This document shows positions 11,931 to 20,421 of a stretch of DNA of 64,000 nt, in pieces. The notes below the pieces were generated by a model. That model was not told the DNA's origin. It did not search any database and saw nothing but the letters and a program-made list of their open reading frames with translations. Every line of letters starts with the position of its first letter. Position 1 is the first letter of the stretch. Location: NCBI RefSeq assembly GCF_014647635.1, contig NZ_BMPO01000003.1, positions 496,001 through 560,000 on the forward strand, in the 5' to 3' direction. The translations under genes were made by a program, and so were the position numbers. Source of the stretch: Pseudomonas matsuisoli (GTDB lineage Bacteria > Pseudomonadota > Gammaproteobacteria > Pseudomonadales > Pseudomonadaceae).

Positions 11931-12932
11931 ATGCGACGTTTGTTGCCTGCCCTTTTCCTCGCCTCCGCCACACCCGTCATGGCTGCCGAAACCCCGAGTT
12001 ACGGCGCCATGCTCGAAGAGTTCGACTACGACCGTCCCGTCGAGCGCTTCGAATTCCAGTCCCAAGGCGAAAAGCTGCAAATGGCGTACATCGATGTCAA
12101 GCCGGAAAACGCCAATGGTCGTACCGTTGTGCTCATGCACGGCAAGAACTTCTGCGCGGGCACCTGGGAAGGCAGCATCAAGGCGTTGAGTGATGCTGGG
12201 TATCGCGTCATCGCACCGGATCAGATCGGGTTTTGCAAATCCACCAAACCGCTGCGCTACCAGTACAGCTTTCATCAACTGGCCCATAACACGCATGACT
12301 TGCTCGACCACCTGAAGATCGACAAGGCCACCATTCTCGGCCACTCCACCGGCGGCATGCTCGCCACCCGCTACGCACTGCTCTACCCCGACCAAGTCGA
12401 GCAACTCGTGATGGTGAACCCTATCGGCCTGGAAGATTGGAAGGTCGAGGGCGTGCCCTATCAGACCGTGGATCAGTGGTATGCGAACGAAGCGCAAACC
12501 ACGGCCGAGGGCATCCGCGAGTATGAGCGTAAGACCTACTACGCCGGCGACTGGAAACCGGAATACGACCGCTGGGTGAACATGCTCGCAGGCCTCTTCA
12601 ACGGCCCCGGCAAGAACCTCGTGGCTTGGAACTCCGCACTGCTCTACGACATGATCTACAGCCAGCCCGTCGTCTACGAGTTCGGCCAGCTGAAGGCGCC
12701 GACGCTGCTGCTGATCGGCTTGCAGGACAACACGGCGATCGGCAAAGCCAAGGCGCCGAAGGACATCCAGGCTAAACTCGGTAACTATCCTGAATTGGGC
12801 AAGCGCACCGCCAAAGCGATCCCAAACAGCACCCTCGTCGAATTCGAGAAGCTAGGCCACGCCCCGCAGATTCAGGCCCCGGCTGAGTTCCATGAAGCGT
12901 TGCTCAAAGGCCTTTCCGACCTGAAATCCTGA
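11931..12932 (+). CDS. Exported alpha/beta-fold hydrolase
   Basis: 333 residues from the ATG at 11931, chosen because AAGGAG lies eight bases upstream and the protein then begins with a signal peptide (MRRLLPALFLASATPVMA, cleavage after AxA). The core shows the HGKNFCAGTW oxyanion region, the nucleophile elbow GHSTGG, an Asp in GLQDNTAIG and the catalytic His in GHAPQ. This matches periplasmic alpha/beta hydrolases (esterase or epoxide-hydrolase-like). The substrate is unknown. Two Cys residues (FCAG and FCKS) could form a periplasmic disulfide. Confidence 0.85.
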   Translation: MRRLLPALFLASATPVMAAETPSYGAMLEEFDYDRPVERFEFQSQGEKLQMAYIDVKPENANGRTVVLMHGKNFCAGTWEGSIKALSDAGYRVIAPDQIGFCKSTKPLRYQYSFHQLAHNTHDLLDHLKIDKATILGHSTGGMLATRYALLYPDQVEQLVMVNPIGLEDWKVEGVPYQTVDQWYANEAQTTAEGIREYERKTYYAGDWKPEYDRWVNMLAGLFNGPGKNLVAWNSALLYDMIYSQPVVYEFGQLKAPTLLLIGLQDNTAIGKAKAPKDIQAKLGNYPELGKRTAKAIPNSTLVEFEKLGHAPQIQAPAEFHEALLKGLSDLKS

Positions 12933-13023
12933 TGTCGAGGTAGCAAGCGCAGGGCTGGACGGGAATAATGTGCCCCGTCCGGCACCGCGCCGGCACATTG
13001 ATTCCCCAGATGAAGGCAGAACC

Positions 13024-13389
13024 ATGGTCAACCCAACGCTCAACGAAGAACGCCTGCGCAAGATGAAGCGTCGCCTGCGCAAGAAGCTCTACCTCGGTGA
13101 ATTCCAGGAACACGCGTTCGAATTGAAGGTGTCCTTCAAGGAAGCATTGGACGAGGACGCCCTGGACACTTTCCTCGATGCCTTCATCGACTATGTCGAA
13201 GCACGTGAACTGGATTACATCGGCGGCTTCGATCCCAAATGGCTCGAAGGTACGGTCATGGCGAACAAGCGCTACGCGTCTCCAAGCGAAGATGATCGCA
13301 AGGCGCTAGAGAGCTGGTTGAACGCGCGCTCAGAAGTCACCAACGTCGAAATCAGCGAGCTGTTCGACGCCTGGTACGGCTTCGAGTGA
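13024..13389 (+). CDS. yggL: YggL family 50S ribosome-associated protein
   Basis: 121 residues from the ATG at 13024; an upstream in-frame extension is non-family. The RRLRKKLYLGEFQEHAF segment and the C-terminal SELFDAWYGF match YggL (DUF469), which in E. coli is 108 residues and binds the 50S subunit. The N-terminus is strongly basic, as expected for an rRNA-binding protein. It stands alone with AAGG upstream and an intrinsic terminator 26 bases after the stop. Confidence 0.88.
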   Translation: MVNPTLNEERLRKMKRRLRKKLYLGEFQEHAFELKVSFKEALDEDALDTFLDAFIDYVEARELDYIGGFDPKWLEGTVMANKRYASPSEDDRKALESWLNARSEVTNVEISELFDAWYGFE

Positions 13390-13414
13390 TGGCCTGACAG
13401 TCGTCAAGAACAGG

Positions 13415-13448
13415 AACGCCCGGAGCGAGTGATCGCCCGGGCGTTTTT
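13415..13448 (+). terminator. Intrinsic terminator of yggL
   Basis: Arms AACGCCCGG and CCGGGCGTT with a 13-base loop, followed by TTT; classical rho-independent form. Confidence 0.85.
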
Positions 13449-13502
13449 CATTGGGCACGCAGCCCTTCTCCTCTGACGGCCCTTTCGCCTGTGGGCGGCA
13501 CC

Positions 13503-14897
13503 TCAAGCCTTTTTCTGGAAGGGAAAAAAGCGCTGCGCGCGTAGTTCGTGTTCGATTTGCTCCAGGCTCTTACCCTGGGTTTCCGGCACGTAGCGCCAGA
13601 TGAAAAACACCGCGAGCGCTGAAATGGCGGCATAAAGCCAAAACGTCTGGGAAACGCCCAAGGCCGCCACTAGGCTCAAGGTGCACAAGGTCACGAGCAA
13701 ATCGAAGAACCAGTGACTGAACGCTCCCAGGCTCGCCCCCTTGCCACGTACGAATAGCGGATAGACCTCGGAGTTGATGAGCCAGATACACACGCCAAAC
13801 CCGCCGCAGTTCAATACCAGGTAGGCCGCCAGGCAAAGCACAACCAACCATTGTTCAGTGGGCCCGCTGGGTCCATCGCCCAGCAAGAGATAGCCCATGA
13901 CGGCCAGTGCGACGACCGATCCGGGGATCATCGCCAGCAGATAGCGTCGCCGGCCAATACGGTCCACCAGGTAGCTACCGTAAAGCGTCATCAAGACAAC
14001 AAGTATCGTGCTGCTGCCGGTAGCCAGTACAGCGACCTGCTCAGTAAAGCCGGATTGCACGAGAATGGTCGGCGCGTAGTAGATCATCGCGTTAACACCG
14101 GTGATCTGCGAAAACATGGAAATGGCCCCGCCGACGACTATTGCCGGGCGTACCCAAGACTGAGCCAGATCGCGCCAGGAGCCCTCGTGCTGCTGACTGA
14201 CCGTCTTGATTTCCGCAAGCTCCCTGTGGGCCCAGTCTGTGTCGCCCCGCACCCGCTCCAAGACAGCCAGTGCATCGGCCTCCCGCTCTTGCACGAGCAA
14301 CCACCGGGGGCTTTCCGGCAGGATCAACATCCCGATCAATAGCACCATGGCCGGCACCACCCCAAGCCCGAACATCCAGCGCCATTCCTCACCGAGAACG
14401 AATCCAGTGAAATACGCGACGGTGATTCCCGTCATCACCATGACTTGAAAGAGCACCACCAGCTTGCCGCGGTGCTGAGGCGGCGCGACTTCAGCGATAT
14501 ACACCGGAATGATCTGCGTGGCGCTGCCAGCGGAAAGGCCGAGCAAAAAGCGGGAGCCAATCAGGAAGCCAACACTCGGGGCCATCGCGCACAGGATGGA
14601 GCCGACTGCGAACACCAGACCGACCCCGATGATCGTCCGCCGCCGCCCGAGATGGTCGGAAAGCGGGCCTGTCAGCAGGCAACCGAACAATGCACCAAAG
14701 ATGATGGCGCCGGTCACCAGCTGCTTGGTCGTGTCGTCCATCGCGAACTGACGGCCGAGCCCTAACAGGGCGACGCCCATGATGCCGGTGTCGTAGCCGA
14801 ACAGCAGGCCGCCCAGCGCAGCGATTAGAGCGATCCACGCAGCCAGGCTTTTACGAGTGGGTGCAACTGTCGTAGCGGAACGAGATACAGACTCCAT
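13503..14897 (-). CDS. Sugar-porter family MFS transporter
   Basis: 464 residues with twelve hydrophobic segments. Signature motifs of the sugar porter family are present: GGLLFGYDTG in helix 1, DHLGRRR between helices 2 and 3, PESPRWLL after helix 6, DRIGRRRYL between helices 8 and 9, and PETQGKSLEQIE at the end. These proteins import hexoses, pentoses or polyols by proton symport through the inner membrane. No catabolic gene is adjacent, so the substrate is open. AGGAC precedes the ATG. It lies downstream of, and in the same direction as, the citrate transporter gene but about 300 bases apart with a hairpin between. Confidence 0.9.
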   Translation of the reverse strand: MESVSRSATTVAPTRKSLAAWIALIAALGGLLFGYDTGIMGVALLGLGRQFAMDDTTKQLVTGAIIFGALFGCLLTGPLSDHLGRRRTIIGVGLVFAVGSILCAMAPSVGFLIGSRFLLGLSAGSATQIIPVYIAEVAPPQHRGKLVVLFQVMVMTGITVAYFTGFVLGEEWRWMFGLGVVPAMVLLIGMLILPESPRWLLVQEREADALAVLERVRGDTDWAHRELAEIKTVSQQHEGSWRDLAQSWVRPAIVVGGAISMFSQITGVNAMIYYAPTILVQSGFTEQVAVLATGSSTILVVLMTLYGSYLVDRIGRRRYLLAMIPGSVVALAVMGYLLLGDGPSGPTEQWLVVLCLAAYLVLNCGGFGVCIWLINSEVYPLFVRGKGASLGAFSHWFFDLLVTLCTLSLVAALGVSQTFWLYAAISALAVFFIWRYVPETQGKSLEQIEHELRAQRFFPFQKKA

Positions 14898-15063
14898 AAC
14901 ATGTCCTGATTGTTATTGGTTAGACATACGGATAAGTCCGGGCGGACTCGAAGCCAACCTAAAGGGGACACGTCTGGTTACAAGTGAGTTCACTGAAATG
15001 GCCGGAATAGACGAGGCCGATAGTCATTGTTGCAAATAGGCGAACGACGAAGGGGACACCGTC

Positions 15064-15093
15064 ACCGGCCTGCGGCATAAACCGCAGGCCGGT
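15064..15093 (-). terminator. Hairpin between citrate transporter and sugar porter genes
   Basis: Perfect 12-bp arms ACCGGCCTGCGG/CCGCAGGCCGGT with a six-base loop, about 100 bases after the CitMHS stop. No T-run; probable terminator or RNA-stabilising structure. A GGCGGATTA/TGATCCGCC repeat unit lies beside it at 15112-15134. Confidence 0.6.
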
Positions 15094-15195
15094 CCGCTGA
15101 AGGGCGGATTAACCGTTTCGTAGCTTGATCCGCCACTTGCGTCGCAGCACCGTTCGCGCGCGTTACTCGTGGCGGTCTCTTTGGTCGACGCTGCG

Positions 15196-16509
15196 TTAGA
15201 GCAAGCCCCACGACCAGCAAAACGCCAGGAGCACGAGCGAGAAGCCCCACATCCAGAAGAGCGAGTAGCGGATATGGCGCCCGAGATCGAGGTTGGCAAG
15301 TCCCAGAGCCAGCCACAATGCTGGCGAAAACGGGCTGATGAATGTGCCGATGATGTTGCCTACCATCAACGCGTACACGACGCTCGCAGGATCGACGCCA
15401 TGGGTACCGGCGACCTCGAGCACGATGGGCATCAGCCCGAAGTAATACGCATCCGTGCTGAGCAGCAACTCCATCGGCAGACCGAATACGCCAAGGATAA
15501 TATGCAGCAGCGGAATGGACGCCTCCGGCAGGACGGTGACCAGATCCTGGGCGATGGACGTGAGCATCTTCGTGCCAGCGAGCACGCCCAGCATCGTGCC
15601 CGCGGCCAAGATAATCATGCCCATGTTGAGCGCTGCGCCTGCGTGCGCCGTAACGCGGCTCATCTGCTGCTTGCCACCGGGATAGTTCACGATCAGCACA
15701 ATGCACAGCGCGATCATGAAGATATAGCCGGCGGGCAGTGCGCCGCTGAACAGCGATACCAGCACGGCAAGAAACAGTAGGCCGTTGAACCACATCAGGC
15801 CCGGTCGCTGTAGCGCGCGGGCCTCCTCGCTCAACTCCTCGATGCCCGCCTTCACTGATTGACTCGCTTCGGCGGTGGGTGTGTTCGTTCCGCTATCGAT
15901 ACGGCGGCGCTCACGCAGACCGAGCACGATTGCCAGAAGGATGAGCAGCGCTGCGCCTACCACCTGGACGGGAATCAACCCGCGCCAGAGTTCGGTGAGA
16001 TCGATCCCGGTCACCGCGGACGCACGCCCCAGCGGCCCGGCCCAGGGCAGCATGTTGAAGATACCCGCCCCCATCGCCAGCAGCAGCAACATCAGGTACG
16101 GGCTCATCCGCAACTCGCGATAAAGCGGCAGAAGAGCAGGCACGGTGAGCAGGAAGGTAGTAGCGCCCGCGCCGTCAAGATGCGCCAGCATGCCGATGAT
16201 CGCGGTAGCGACCGCCACGGCCACGACGTTACCCCGGGTCACCCGCACCATTGTGTTGATCAGCGGACGGAACAGGCCGGTGTCTTGCAGGACACCGAAG
16301 AAAATGATCGCGAAGATGAACATCACAGCGATCGGCATGACCTTGCCGATGCCTTCGTTGAAAAACGTTGTCAGTTCAGCGGGACCGAATCCTGCGAATA
16401 ACGCGCCGATCAACGGGACAGAGATGAGGGGGATTACCGGGGAAGTGCGGCCAACAATTAAAAGCAGAACCAGCGCGCCCATTGTTAATAGGCCAATCAG
16501 CGTAAGCAA
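15196..16509 (-). CDS. CitMHS family citrate-Mg2+:H+ symporter
   Basis: 437 residues, about twelve hydrophobic segments, matching the CitMHS family in length and in the MLTLIGLLT start and the LLSTDAYYFGLMPI and GNIIGTFISPFSPA segments. Family members import citrate complexed with divalent metal by proton symport in the inner membrane. The start is TTG at 16509: GGAG lies eight bases upstream and the resulting N-terminus is the family one; no ATG would retain the first helix. No two-component regulator of the TctDE type adjoins it, which is common next to such genes. Confidence 0.9.
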   Translation of the reverse strand: MLTLIGLLTMGALVLLLIVGRTSPVIPLISVPLIGALFAGFGPAELTTFFNEGIGKVMPIAVMFIFAIIFFGVLQDTGLFRPLINTMVRVTRGNVVAVAVATAIIGMLAHLDGAGATTFLLTVPALLPLYRELRMSPYLMLLLLAMGAGIFNMLPWAGPLGRASAVTGIDLTELWRGLIPVQVVGAALLILLAIVLGLRERRRIDSGTNTPTAEASQSVKAGIEELSEEARALQRPGLMWFNGLLFLAVLVSLFSGALPAGYIFMIALCIVLIVNYPGGKQQMSRVTAHAGAALNMGMIILAAGTMLGVLAGTKMLTSIAQDLVTVLPEASIPLLHIILGVFGLPMELLLSTDAYYFGLMPIVLEVAGTHGVDPASVVYALMVGNIIGTFISPFSPALWLALGLANLDLGRHIRYSLFWMWGFSLVLLAFCWSWGLL

Positions 16510-17052
16510 AAGGAGATCTCCAGGCTTGTTTTTATATCGATCACACGAAGGGGCGGACCTTAACCTTCCACAGGATTTCGAGAAATTAGGAAAGTGCTAC
16601 CGAATGTTGGAGGAGAACCGCTCTAGGACGGACTTTCCAGCGAAAGCGTGAAGAGAATCGGCCTACCGATTGAGCAGGCAGCGGTAGCGGTAGCGGTAGT
16701 GGAGCGAATGGCGGGACACCGACATGTCCGCGCGGTGGACAGAGAATTTCCCTCGGCGATTCCACCCTACCGTTCGCGGTAGCAGGTGAGGTGAGTTGTT
16801 ACGAGCATGGCTCGCTCCCACACCCGCGAACGTTGGCGGTTATAAGACGTAAAGGGGGAATGAGCTGCGCAGTAGCGTGATCCGCCATTGTCCTGGACCG
16901 GGGCTCGGTCCGCCCCACGCAGTTCCGCAGTCGCGGGCAGGACTGATCTCAGCCCGGCCCGTTCCCACGACGGGGAACACAAAACGGTGGCCAGGGCATC
17001 TGTCGAAGCGTGTACAGGGCTTGCTCGTTACCGAGCCGCCCTGCAGGAGCGC
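16510..17052. other. Intergenic region with repeats
   Basis: About 540 bases with no supported gene. It contains a short tandem of GCGGTA (about three copies near 16680-16700), a GGTGG-type repeat around 16733-16775, and a single REP-like unit at 16802-16822 with a CGAGC-ATG-GCTCG hairpin attached to CTCCCACA, the same end seen in the other REP units. Confidence 0.5.
16802..16822. repeat. Single REP-like unit
   Basis: CGAGC-ATG-GCTCG hairpin followed by CTCCCACA. It matches the GTGGGAGC class seen as a pair at 23866-23929 but here as one copy. Confidence 0.6.
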
Positions 17053-17217
17053 TCAGCGGCCAGCGTCCGCCTCGCTGTCCGGATCAGGCTGTACATCGTT
17101 CTCGGGTCGAGGTTGCTCACCCTGCTCATTCAGTTTCTTGAGCGATTCGGGCACCTGTTGCGCCTTTTCTTGCTTGCGGTCGCCATCGACCTCGTTGGAT
17201 TGGCTTTCTCGCGTCAT
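17053..17217 (-). CDS. 54-residue charged hypothetical protein
   Basis: A short reading frame starting MTRESQSNEVDGD and ending SEADAGR, with GAGGAGAAAGG immediately upstream of the ATG, one of the best ribosome-binding sites in the window. The protein is very hydrophilic, with many Glu, Gln, Asp, Lys and Pro and no Cys, so it is probably disordered. It begins 64 bases after the end of the zinc-ribbon gene on the same strand and may share its transcript. Function unknown. The ribosome-binding site and coding-like composition support a real gene. Confidence 0.7.
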   Translation of the reverse strand: MTRESQSNEVDGDRKQEKAQQVPESLKKLNEQGEQPRPENDVQPDPDSEADAGR

Positions 17218-17281
17218 GACCTTTCTCCTCGTTCATCACGGTAATCGTTAGGCAACGCAGGATGGCCAGGGTGCCGCAGCG

Positions 17282-17830
17282 TCAGTCGTCCGCGCGAACC
17301 ACCACGAGGGGAAATCCGATTCGAGAGGCCATCTGCTCGATGAAATCCGGCGTGAATCCGGCATGGCCCCAGCCATTGAAGATGAATCCCAGATCGGAAA
17401 ACCCGCAGGGCTGTAAAAAAAGGAAGTTGTTCACCTCGTCTTCGAAACCACACTCCGGGCACTCGAAATGGTCGGTGTCACCCGCCATCCACTCGTCCAG
17501 ATTCTCGAAGAACGGTTCGCCGACCTCTTGCCGGCATTCAGGGCAACCGGCTTCCTCTCTGAAATTCGTCGTCGGGGTGTAGATACACCGACGCGTAACG
17601 ATTTCCAGACCATTCACCGCCTCATCGAATGGTAGGCGCTCTGGCGCCTGAGCGAACGTTCGCGCGCCGGGCCCTATCGCATACGCCATCCGGGTACCGA
17701 TGGCGCCACAGGTGGATGGCACACCGTTCACCACGTCGTTTCGCACGAGCCAAGCGAGTACGCGTTGAGCGACCGCTTCAGATGCAGGCACACGGGAGAG
17801 ACGTGGAACCAATATGGATCGGGCATTCAT
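17282..17830 (-). CDS. Hypothetical protein with zinc-ribbon motif
   Basis: 182 residues. Two CPEC-type pairs (CPECRQEVGE at about 95 and CPECGF at about 125) look like a treble-clef or zinc-ribbon metal site, in an acidic central segment. The N- and C-terminal parts show alternating hydrophobic residues of a globular fold. Similar Pseudomonas proteins carry a misleading 'sugar ABC transporter ATPase' label, as I recall; no Walker motifs are visible here, so that name is not supported. Function unknown. It is upstream of the 54-residue gene on the same strand. Confidence 0.7.
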   Translation of the reverse strand: MNARSILVPRLSRVPASEAVAQRVLAWLVRNDVVNGVPSTCGAIGTRMAYAIGPGARTFAQAPERLPFDEAVNGLEIVTRRCIYTPTTNFREEAGCPECRQEVGEPFFENLDEWMAGDTDHFECPECGFEDEVNNFLFLQPCGFSDLGFIFNGWGHAGFTPDFIEQMASRIGFPLVVVRADD

Positions 17831-18131
17831 GGCGGCAGGCTCAAAGCAGTCTTATTGAAAGCCTGCATTATCGCTGAGACCCCATCCCTGGGGTAATGGC
17901 CGACAAGCGCTTTCGCCCAAATGGTCGGCAACGCCGCTCTGCTTGCTCATCCACGCGACGACCGGCCGATCACTGACGCAATGCGTGCACTCGATGACGC
18001 CTCTGGATAAATGGGAATGCGCTGAACAAGCGCACGCTCGGCGACAGATGTGGACGATCCATCCGTATGGTTCATCGCCGAACCCTACGGCCGATCCTGC
18101 CCCATGCACCTATCCGCAAGGAGTGCTGCCT

Positions 18132-18566
18132 ATGAAAACCGCAGGCGAATTGATTAGCCGCAAAAAGCAACAGGACGTCTATACCATCGCGCCCGAGGCC
18201 ACCGTACTCGATGCCTTGCGCCTGATGGCGGACAAGAATGTTGGCGCCCTACCCGTGCTGAAAGACAACGAATTGGTCGGCATCGTCAGTGAGCGCGATT
18301 ACGCCCGCAAGATGGTGCTGAAGGGGCGATCCTCCTATGCCACGCCTGTTAGCGACATCATGACGGCTGCCGTGGTCATCGTGCTACCGCAGCAAAGTCT
18401 CGACGAGTGCATGGCGCTGATGACCGAACGCCATTTACGCCACCTTCCGGTGATAGGGAGAGGTCGATTGATCGGGTTGTTATCGATAGGGGACTTGGTC
18501 AAGGAAATGGTCGCGGAACAAGCCGAAACGATCCTGCACTTGGAGCAGTACATACGTGGGGAGTAA
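18132..18566 (+). CDS. Tandem CBS-domain protein
   Basis: 144 residues from the ATG at 18132, which has AAGGAG nine bases upstream; a longer in-frame extension is not family-like. The protein is two CBS motifs only: residues about 10-65 (VLDALRLMADKNVGALPVL, VGIVSERDYARKMV) and about 75-135 (DIMTAAVV, CMALMTERHLRHLPVI, LIGLLSIGDLVKEMV). Stand-alone CBS pairs bind adenine nucleotides or other ligands and sense energy or stress. Its 3' end is only 24 bases from the 3' end of selC, which is on the other strand; no functional link to selenium is implied by sequence. Confidence 0.88.
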   Translation: MKTAGELISRKKQQDVYTIAPEATVLDALRLMADKNVGALPVLKDNELVGIVSERDYARKMVLKGRSSYATPVSDIMTAAVVIVLPQQSLDECMALMTERHLRHLPVIGRGRLIGLLSIGDLVKEMVAEQAETILHLEQYIRGE

Positions 18567-18589
18567 CGCGTGACCGTCGAGCGACATGA

Positions 18590-18685
18590 TGGCGGAAGGC
18601 AGTGAGAGTCGAACTCACCCAGGAACGGCTGCCGTCCCCAACCGGGTTTGAAGCCCGGCCGCACCACCGGGTGCGATTGCCTTCC
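18590..18685 (-). tRNA. selC: tRNA-Sec (anticodon UCA)
   Basis: A 96-base tRNA with encoded CCA. It has the unusual selenocysteine-tRNA architecture: an eight-base-pair acceptor stem (GGAAGGCA/TGCCTTCC), a long D arm, a long extra arm, and the T-arm core GTTCGACTC. The anticodon TCA is at 18649-18651 within CTTCAAA, reading UGA codons. It aligns by eye almost base for base with the E. coli selC architecture (95 nt). It is charged with serine, converted by SelA, delivered by SelB; selA and selB are 1.7-5 kb away on the same strand, and its target codon is in fdnG. Confidence 0.97.
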
Positions 18686-18844
18686 GTTGAAGGGCGCCTT
18701 CACAGGCATGCACGGTATGGCACGCCGTTAACGAAGCGCTGCGAAGGCTAACACGTCTTGTGAGGGAGTTACCTCATCATGGGCAAAAACCGAACGTCTC
18801 ATGGGCACGACCTACACCCTGTGGTCGATCGAATGGCCTGGCAC

Positions 18845-20278
18845 TCACGCGCCCGGTGGGCAACCCTGGTCCCGGTCTACACGCATATCGCTGCGTAGAG
18901 CACTGCATATTTCCCTAAGGCCATCCCTGAGCCCTTCCTCGAGGGTTGGATGATAGAACGGCATGTCGAGCAGCGTGCGGGCGGTTTCTCCGCGCATCAA
19001 CGCCAAGGCCAGTAGATGGGCAATGTGGTCCATCCCAGGGCCGATGAGCGACGCGCCGGTAAGCTTGCCAGTGTCGGCCTCCGCGTAGAACCGCACCACG
19101 CCTTCCGCCTTGTTTTCCATTCGTGCACGGCCCTGTTCACGGTAGTCCGACGTGCCGATGGCGCTGTCTTCGTCAGGTGCAGTCCCAAGGACTGCCACAG
19201 GAGGATCGGTGAAGATCAGGGAGAACGAAGGGGTCCGTTCGGTGGGTTCGACTGCAGGATAGCCAGCAGCGTTACGCCCGGCGATAGCCCCCTCGTCCGA
19301 AGCCTCGTGCAAGATGGGGCGGTCGTGATCGGCATCGCCCGCGATGAAGATGGATGACGCACCGCATCGCTGAGTATGCGGGTCGTAGACTGGCGTGCCA
19401 TGGTCATCCAGCTCGATACCGGTGGTTTCAAGCCCAAGCCCTTTTAAGCGAGGCGGCCGGCCCGTCGCGACCAAAACGTAGTCGAAGCGGCGCTCCCCCG
19501 CCTCAGTTCCGGACCAGGACACGACGACCTCTTCACCGTCGCGATAGGCATCGACCTCAACATCGAGGTGCAACGCCATATCGCGGGCAATGATGCGTTT
19601 GAGCGCTGCCTGTACGTGCTCATCCTTGACAGCGCCCAACGAATCGTCCTGCGCAAACAGCGCAACGTCGACGCCCAGCCGCGCCATGGCCTGAGCGAGT
19701 TCGACCCCCACGGGCCCACTGCCGATCACCGCCAGCGACTTGGGTAAATCCGGCAGTTCGAAAATCGTCTCGTTGGTCAGGGCGAGATCGCCTAGCGTGT
19801 CGAAGGGTTCGGGAATGGCGGGATAAGAACCGGTGGCGATGACAATGGCCTTGGCTGTCACCGTCCTGCCATCGCTCAGTGCCAGCCGATCCGGGCCGGT
19901 GAAGCAGGCGGTAGCGGTTAGCGCGACGCCTTCAGGTAAATCATCGAACCCTTTCTTGGTCGCCGAAACGAAATGGTCGCGTTCGCGTTGGACGCGCTCC
20001 ATCACAGCTCGCCCATCGACCTGTACATCGCCTACCCCGATACCGAATGTGGCGGCACCTTTAACCGCCGTAAGCGCTTCACCCGCGACGATCAACAACT
20101 TGGACGGCATGCACCCCACCGAAGCGCAGGTGGTACCCGCCCACTGGTCGTCGATCAGCAACGTTTTCGCGCCTTGCCGCCTTGCCGCACGTTCCGCAGC
20201 GAGGCCAGCGGTTCCAGCGCCGATTACGGCGACATCACAGTGCAAGTCGGGTTGGGCGTTACTGCGTTCTTTACTCAT
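18845..20278 (-). CDS. Lpd-type flavoprotein disulfide reductase within the Sec locus
   Basis: 477 residues from the ATG at 20278, which has AGGTGA at good spacing. It has all hallmarks of dihydrolipoamide dehydrogenase-like enzymes: FAD-binding GAGTAG at 20-25, redox-active Cys51 and Cys56 in TCASVGCMPSK, NAD-binding GSGPVG, second FAD motif GDAD, and the C-terminal HPTLEE with catalytic His-Glu. The GTTCxxVGCMPSKLL signature resembles the Lpd3-type paralogues of Pseudomonas (from memory) rather than complex-bound E3. No 2-oxoacid dehydrogenase subunits or lipoyl-domain genes are nearby. It sits between selB and selC, same strand. Its disulfide substrate is unknown; a part in selenium or thiol metabolism is conjecture from position. 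Confidence 0.88.
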   Translation of the reverse strand: MSKERSNAQPDLHCDVAVIGAGTAGLAAERAARRQGAKTLLIDDQWAGTTCASVGCMPSKLLIVAGEALTAVKGAATFGIGVGDVQVDGRAVMERVQRERDHFVSATKKGFDDLPEGVALTATACFTGPDRLALSDGRTVTAKAIVIATGSYPAIPEPFDTLGDLALTNETIFELPDLPKSLAVIGSGPVGVELAQAMARLGVDVALFAQDDSLGAVKDEHVQAALKRIIARDMALHLDVEVDAYRDGEEVVVSWSGTEAGERRFDYVLVATGRPPRLKGLGLETTGIELDDHGTPVYDPHTQRCGASSIFIAGDADHDRPILHEASDEGAIAGRNAAGYPAVEPTERTPSFSLIFTDPPVAVLGTAPDEDSAIGTSDYREQGRARMENKAEGVVRFYAEADTGKLTGASLIGPGMDHIAHLLALALMRGETARTLLDMPFYHPTLEEGLRDGLREICSALRSDMRVDRDQGCPPGA

Positions 20279-20421
20279 CAAATCACCTGGGTCGGATCGG
20301 ATCACTCGTTTTTTTCGAGCCTATGTCATACCGACCCGCCGTGCGCCGCCTGGGTTGCACGATCGGCTTGTTACAAAAGCAAAAGCGATCGTCCATGAGC
20401 TGAACGCATTCCGATGAGCTC

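Noticed and set aside
15169-16651. Plus-strand frames of 168-203 codons opposite the citrate transporter
   Set aside because: Low-complexity Arg/His/Gln translations antisense to a transporter gene with clear helices.
17943-18131. 63-codon N-terminal extension of the CBS protein
   Set aside because: Non-family sequence; the ATG at 18132 has AAGGAG.
18590-18685. Ordinary tRNA with suppressor anticodon
   Set aside because: The eight-base acceptor stem, long extra arm and overall 96-base length identify tRNA-Sec instead.
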